Of a DNA stretch of 64,000 bases, positions 61,179 through 64,000 are shown one piece after another. The stretch is taken from NCBI RefSeq assembly GCF_009908285.1, contig NZ_JAAARM010000009.1, positions 62,001 to 126,000 on the forward strand, written 5' to 3'. Below the pieces are notes generated by a model. That model was not told where the DNA came from. It ran no database searches and was given only the letters and a program-made list of their open reading frames with translations. Source of the DNA: Pseudomonas sp. Fl4BN1. Its GTDB lineage: Bacteria > Pseudomonadota > Gammaproteobacteria > Pseudomonadales > Pseudomonadaceae. Position 1 is the first letter of the stretch. Every line of letters begins with the position of its first letter. Position numbers and translations under genes: made by a program.

Positions 61179-61523
61179 TTACAGGCTCATCGAAGTCCCC
61201 GGCGGTGACAGCTGGGGTTTTCTGCCTGTGGGTAACTTTGCCCGGAGCACTGTCTACGGGCGTTACCTTTATCCCCCCTGCAGCTATCCACCTCCGGACC
61301 TGCGACCTTGAGTAACAGCCTCTATCCATAGATCACTCGTTTATCGCTGTTAAATCGGTAAATGCCTGACTAATCGACGAAGTTAGCCGGTTTTACAAAG
61401 TGGTTCCCAATTTGCATCACTGTTTTTGTACAGGTTCATACATCTAGGAAAAATCTTGATATTGAGCCTGCATGTCGGCCAATGGACGCCGGCTCGTGAT
61501 GTGAACGCATTCAAGGAACAGAC
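61179..61523. other. 345-bp gap between mnmE and the permease gene
   Basis: No gene is supported. It includes a DnaA-like TGTGGGTAA (61227-61235) and an AT-rich half (about 61320-61470) that probably carries the permease promoter. AAGGAACAGAC before ATG 61524 is its ribosome site. Confidence 0.5.
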
Positions 61524-62927
61524 ATGGCTAACGTGGGCTCTGCTTTACACCGTGGCTTGAGTACTCGACATATTCGTTTCATTGCCTTGGGCTCGGCTAT
61601 CGGTACTGGGTTGTTCTATGGTTCGGCGGCCGCCATCCAGCGGGCCGGCCCTTCGGTCCTGCTGGCTTACCTGATTGGTGGTGCAGCCATTTACCTGACC
61701 ATGCGTGCCTTGGGAGAAATGGCCGTCAGAACCCCGGTATCCGGCTCCTTTGGGCACTATGCCAGCAACTATCTGGGACGCTTCGCAGGATTTCTCACCG
61801 GTTGGACCTATGCCTTCTCGATGCTCATGGTGTGCCTGGCGGATGTCACGGCCTTCGGTGTCTACATGGGATTGTGGTTCCCCGATACACCCAGATGGAT
61901 CTGGGTGCTGAGCATCGTCCTGGGGATCGGTGCCTTGAATCTGTGCAGCGTGCGGGTGTTTGGCGAGATGGAGTTCTGGCTGTCGCTGCTCAAGGTCAGT
62001 GCCATCATCGCGATGATCGTTGGCGGGTTTTGCGTATTGCTGTTTGGTATCCAGTTGGGAGAAGGCCATAGCAGTGGGGGGCTGGGAAATCTCTGGAACT
62101 ATGGCGGCTTTTTCCCCAATGGCTTGGAGGGCATGATTGCCTCCTTCAGCATTGTCATGTTCGCGTTCGGCGGGATCGAAGTGATTGGCATCGCCGCCGG
62201 CGAGGCCAAGGATCCGCAACGCATGATTCCCAAGGCCATCAACTCGGTACCGCTGCGGATCCTGATCTTCTATGTCCTTACCTTGCTGGTTCTGCTGACA
62301 TTGTTTCCTTGGTCGAGCATTGGCAGCCAGGGCAGTCCTTTCGTGCAGATATTCAGCAGCCTGGGAATAGACTCGGCGGCCACTGTGCTGAATATCGTGG
62401 TGATTTCTGCAGTGGTCTCGGCGATCAACAGCGACATTTTCAGCGCCGGCCGGATGATGTACGGCATGGCCGCCATTGGCCAGGCCCCAGCAGTGTTCGC
62501 CAGGACCTCACAATTCGGCGTGCCCTGGATGACGGTGCTGGTGATGTCAGTGGCGCTGCTGTTGGCAGTACTACTCAATTACTGGGTACCGGAAGAACTG
62601 TTCCTGATCTTCGCTTCGCTGGTGACCTTTTCGGTGGTCTGGGTCTGGCTGATGATCCTGCTGTCGCAGATGGCCATGCGCCGTGGCATGACCGCCAATG
62701 AGATCGAAGCACTGCACTTTCCAGTGCCGCTGGGGGCCGCTGGCCAGTACTGCACCGTGGTCTTCATGCTGTTCATTTTCGTGGTGCTGGGCGTATTCCC
62801 CGAGACTCGTTTGGCGTTGTATGTAGGACTGGGTTGGCTGGCACTGCTGTCGCTGGCCTATTGGATATGGATAAAACCGGGCAATGCTGCGAGCGAGGCC
62901 GGTATTGAAGCTCATGAAAAGGGATAA
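61524..62927 (+). CDS. Amino-acid permease (APC superfamily, AAT type)
   Basis: A 467-aa inner-membrane transporter with about 12 membrane segments and the APC opening [23 protein letters not shown] (a helix break typical of proton-coupled amino-acid transporters). The substrate is not predictable; relatives carry proline, lysine, aromatic amino acids or GABA. It is followed after 4 bases by a dioxygenase gene, so the two form an operon. It lies between mnmE and the end of the window, where mnmG would be expected. Confidence 0.9.
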   Translation: MANVGSALHRGLSTRHIRFIALGSAIGTGLFYGSAAAIQRAGPSVLLAYLIGGAAIYLTMRALGEMAVRTPVSGSFGHYASNYLGRFAGFLTGWTYAFSMLMVCLADVTAFGVYMGLWFPDTPRWIWVLSIVLGIGALNLCSVRVFGEMEFWLSLLKVSAIIAMIVGGFCVLLFGIQLGEGHSSGGLGNLWNYGGFFPNGLEGMIASFSIVMFAFGGIEVIGIAAGEAKDPQRMIPKAINSVPLRILIFYVLTLLVLLTLFPWSSIGSQGSPFVQIFSSLGIDSAATVLNIVVISAVVSAINSDIFSAGRMMYGMAAIGQAPAVFARTSQFGVPWMTVLVMSVALLLAVLLNYWVPEELFLIFASLVTFSVVWVWLMILLSQMAMRRGMTANEIEALHFPVPLGAAGQYCTVVFMLFIFVVLGVFPETRLALYVGLGWLALLSLAYWIWIKPGNAASEAGIEAHEKG

Positions 62928-62931
62928 CCCC

Positions 62932-63744
62932 ATGCGATCATTCGAGTTGCCGCGTTCTACTGTTGAAGCCTTCCAGCGCGATGGTGCGGTTTGCATTCGC
63001 CAACTGTTCAACACTGATGAAGTCGCCCTGCTGGAGCAGGGCATCGAGCACAACCTGGCACTTCCCAGCGAACGGGCCAAGGTCGCCAGCCGGCCTGATG
63101 ATCCTGGCTGGTTCTTCGAGGACTTCTGCAACTGGAGCGAAAATCCGGCCTATCGGCGGTTCATTTTCGAAAGCCGGGTCGGTCATGTGGCAGCGCAGTT
63201 GATGGACAGTGAACAAGCCCGGCTGTATCACGATCATTTGCTGGTCAAGGAACCCAACACTCGACAGCGCACGCCCTGGCACCAGGATCAGCCTTACTAC
63301 AACGTCGAGGGACGACAGAATTGCAGCATGTGGATGCCGGTGGACCCGGTTGCCCGAGAGTCGACCCTGGAGTTTGTCGCGGGTTCTCACTTGGGACCCT
63401 GGCTGATGCCCCGAACCTTTCTCGACAATCAAGCTAAATGGTTTCCGGAAGGTAGCCTGGCGGATCTTCCGGATATCGAGGCCGATCGTTCGGCGTGGAA
63501 TATTCTTGGCTGGGAACTGCAGCCCGGAGATGCCGTGTTTTTTCACATGCTGACCCTGCACGGAGCCGGGGGCGTCGGAGGAGATCGACGGCGACGGGCG
63601 TTCTCCCTGCGCTTCCTCGGGGAAGACATGCGCCATGCTCCTAGGCCCTGGCGCACGTCTCCGGAGTTTCCCGGCCTGGTCGAGCAATTGTCGGCCGGGG
63701 CACCCCTGGAGCATGAGTTGTTTCCGCAACTCTGGCCTGAGTAA
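62932..63744 (+). CDS. Phytanoyl-CoA dioxygenase (PhyH)-family Fe(II)/2OG oxygenase
   Basis: A 270-aa non-heme iron enzyme. WHQDQPYY gives the first His and Asp of the metal triad, LHGAGG the second His, and Arg in RRRAFSLRFLG the 2-oxoglutarate site. ATG 62932 has AAGGGA about 7 bases upstream; the ATG at 62914 overlaps the permease end. Coupled with an amino-acid permease, it may hydroxylate the imported compound, for example an amino acid or betaine; this is inference. Confidence 0.88.
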   Translation: MRSFELPRSTVEAFQRDGAVCIRQLFNTDEVALLEQGIEHNLALPSERAKVASRPDDPGWFFEDFCNWSENPAYRRFIFESRVGHVAAQLMDSEQARLYHDHLLVKEPNTRQRTPWHQDQPYYNVEGRQNCSMWMPVDPVARESTLEFVAGSHLGPWLMPRTFLDNQAKWFPEGSLADLPDIEADRSAWNILGWELQPGDAVFFHMLTLHGAGGVGGDRRRRAFSLRFLGEDMRHAPRPWRTSPEFPGLVEQLSAGAPLEHELFPQLWPE

Positions 63745-64000
63745 GCGGTTACCCACAGATAGGTCGCTCCGGCGACCTATTTTTTTGCCTGCCCTACGGT
63801 TTTTTTCGATCTTCGCGGGAGCTTGGTCCTTCGAAGGGTATTGCTGTGGGCGCTCGGGTGGCCATTTCTGTGGATTAAGCCCTGTGCATAACTGCCCTTT
63901 AGCTCAGTTGATAACAGGACCTGAAAACTGATGATAACTACCCCTGTGGATAACACCCCCATTCATCCACAGGTTTAAAGCGCTTATCCAAGGGGCTCAT
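63745..64000. promoter_or_regulatory. Terminal gap with terminator and DnaA-box-like cluster
   Basis: Starts with an intrinsic terminator (stem 63759-63767 with 63772-63780, T-run to 63786). Then DnaA-like 9-mers: TTACCCACA (63749-63757), TGTGGATTA (63869-63877), TGTGCATAA (63883-63891) and the perfect TGTGGATAA (63945-63953). The next gene is outside the window. Confidence 0.6.

Overview
The window looks like about 64 kb of a Pseudomonas chromosome of the P. fluorescens lineage, including the replication origin. The evidence is the gene order (glyQ-glyS-gmhB-plsC, then gyrB-recF-dnaN-dnaA, oriC, rpmH-rnpA-yidD-yidC-mnmE), the high GC content, REP-like palindromes in gaps, and neighbourhoods I recognise from P. 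aeruginosa PA0059-PA0069 (osmC, DUF1161, lipoproteins, HAD hydrolase, gamma carbonic anhydrase, prlC, YheV, radical SAM). I see no tRNA, rRNA, insertion sequence, prophage or CRISPR.

Layout. 1-7.5 kb: beta-carbonic anhydrase; a radical SAM gene under a perfect LexA box; a three-gene membrane dehydrogenase operon (Tat-exported gamma subunit, GMC flavoprotein, triheme cytochrome c); a periplasmic phosphatase. 7.6-16.9 kb: YheV/prlC, gamma-carbonic anhydrase and HAD hydrolase, envelope lipoproteins, two DUF1161 paralogues, osmC, a luciferase-like oxidoreductase, dodecin, an ElaB-like protein. 16.9-20 kb: trpI divergent from trpBA. 21.2-26.5 kb: choline-O-sulfate utilisation (LysR regulator, choline sulfatase, binding protein, SulP transporter). 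26.5-31.7 kb: aroE, hemF, qor, tsaC, dprA and a decayed LysM (tsaP-like) gene. 31.8-42.8 kb: def-fmt-rsmB-trkA, TPR and PilZ proteins, a lipid A acyltransferase, tag, glyQS, gmhB, plsC.

43-50.4 kb is the accessory part: a CHASE2 histidine kinase, a FecR-domain protein, a 94-aa membrane ORF and a divergent OmpR-type regulator that look like one envelope-sensing system, followed by five small co-oriented genes that resemble an orphan polymorphic-toxin immunity array (Imm33-like, unknown, DUF4265-like, DUF2947-like, Imm21) with no toxin beside them.

50.4-61.2 kb is the replication core: gyrB, recF, dnaN and dnaA run leftward and rpmH, rnpA, yidD, yidC and mnmE rightward from oriC. A perfect parS site lies inside recF. 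Perfect DnaA boxes (TTATCCACA) are strikingly frequent: I counted 23 by eye, all right of 23 kb. At 61.5-63.7 kb an amino-acid permease and a PhyH dioxygenase follow mnmE, where mnmG usually comes next in Pseudomonas; the last 250 bp carry more DnaA-box-like 9-mers.
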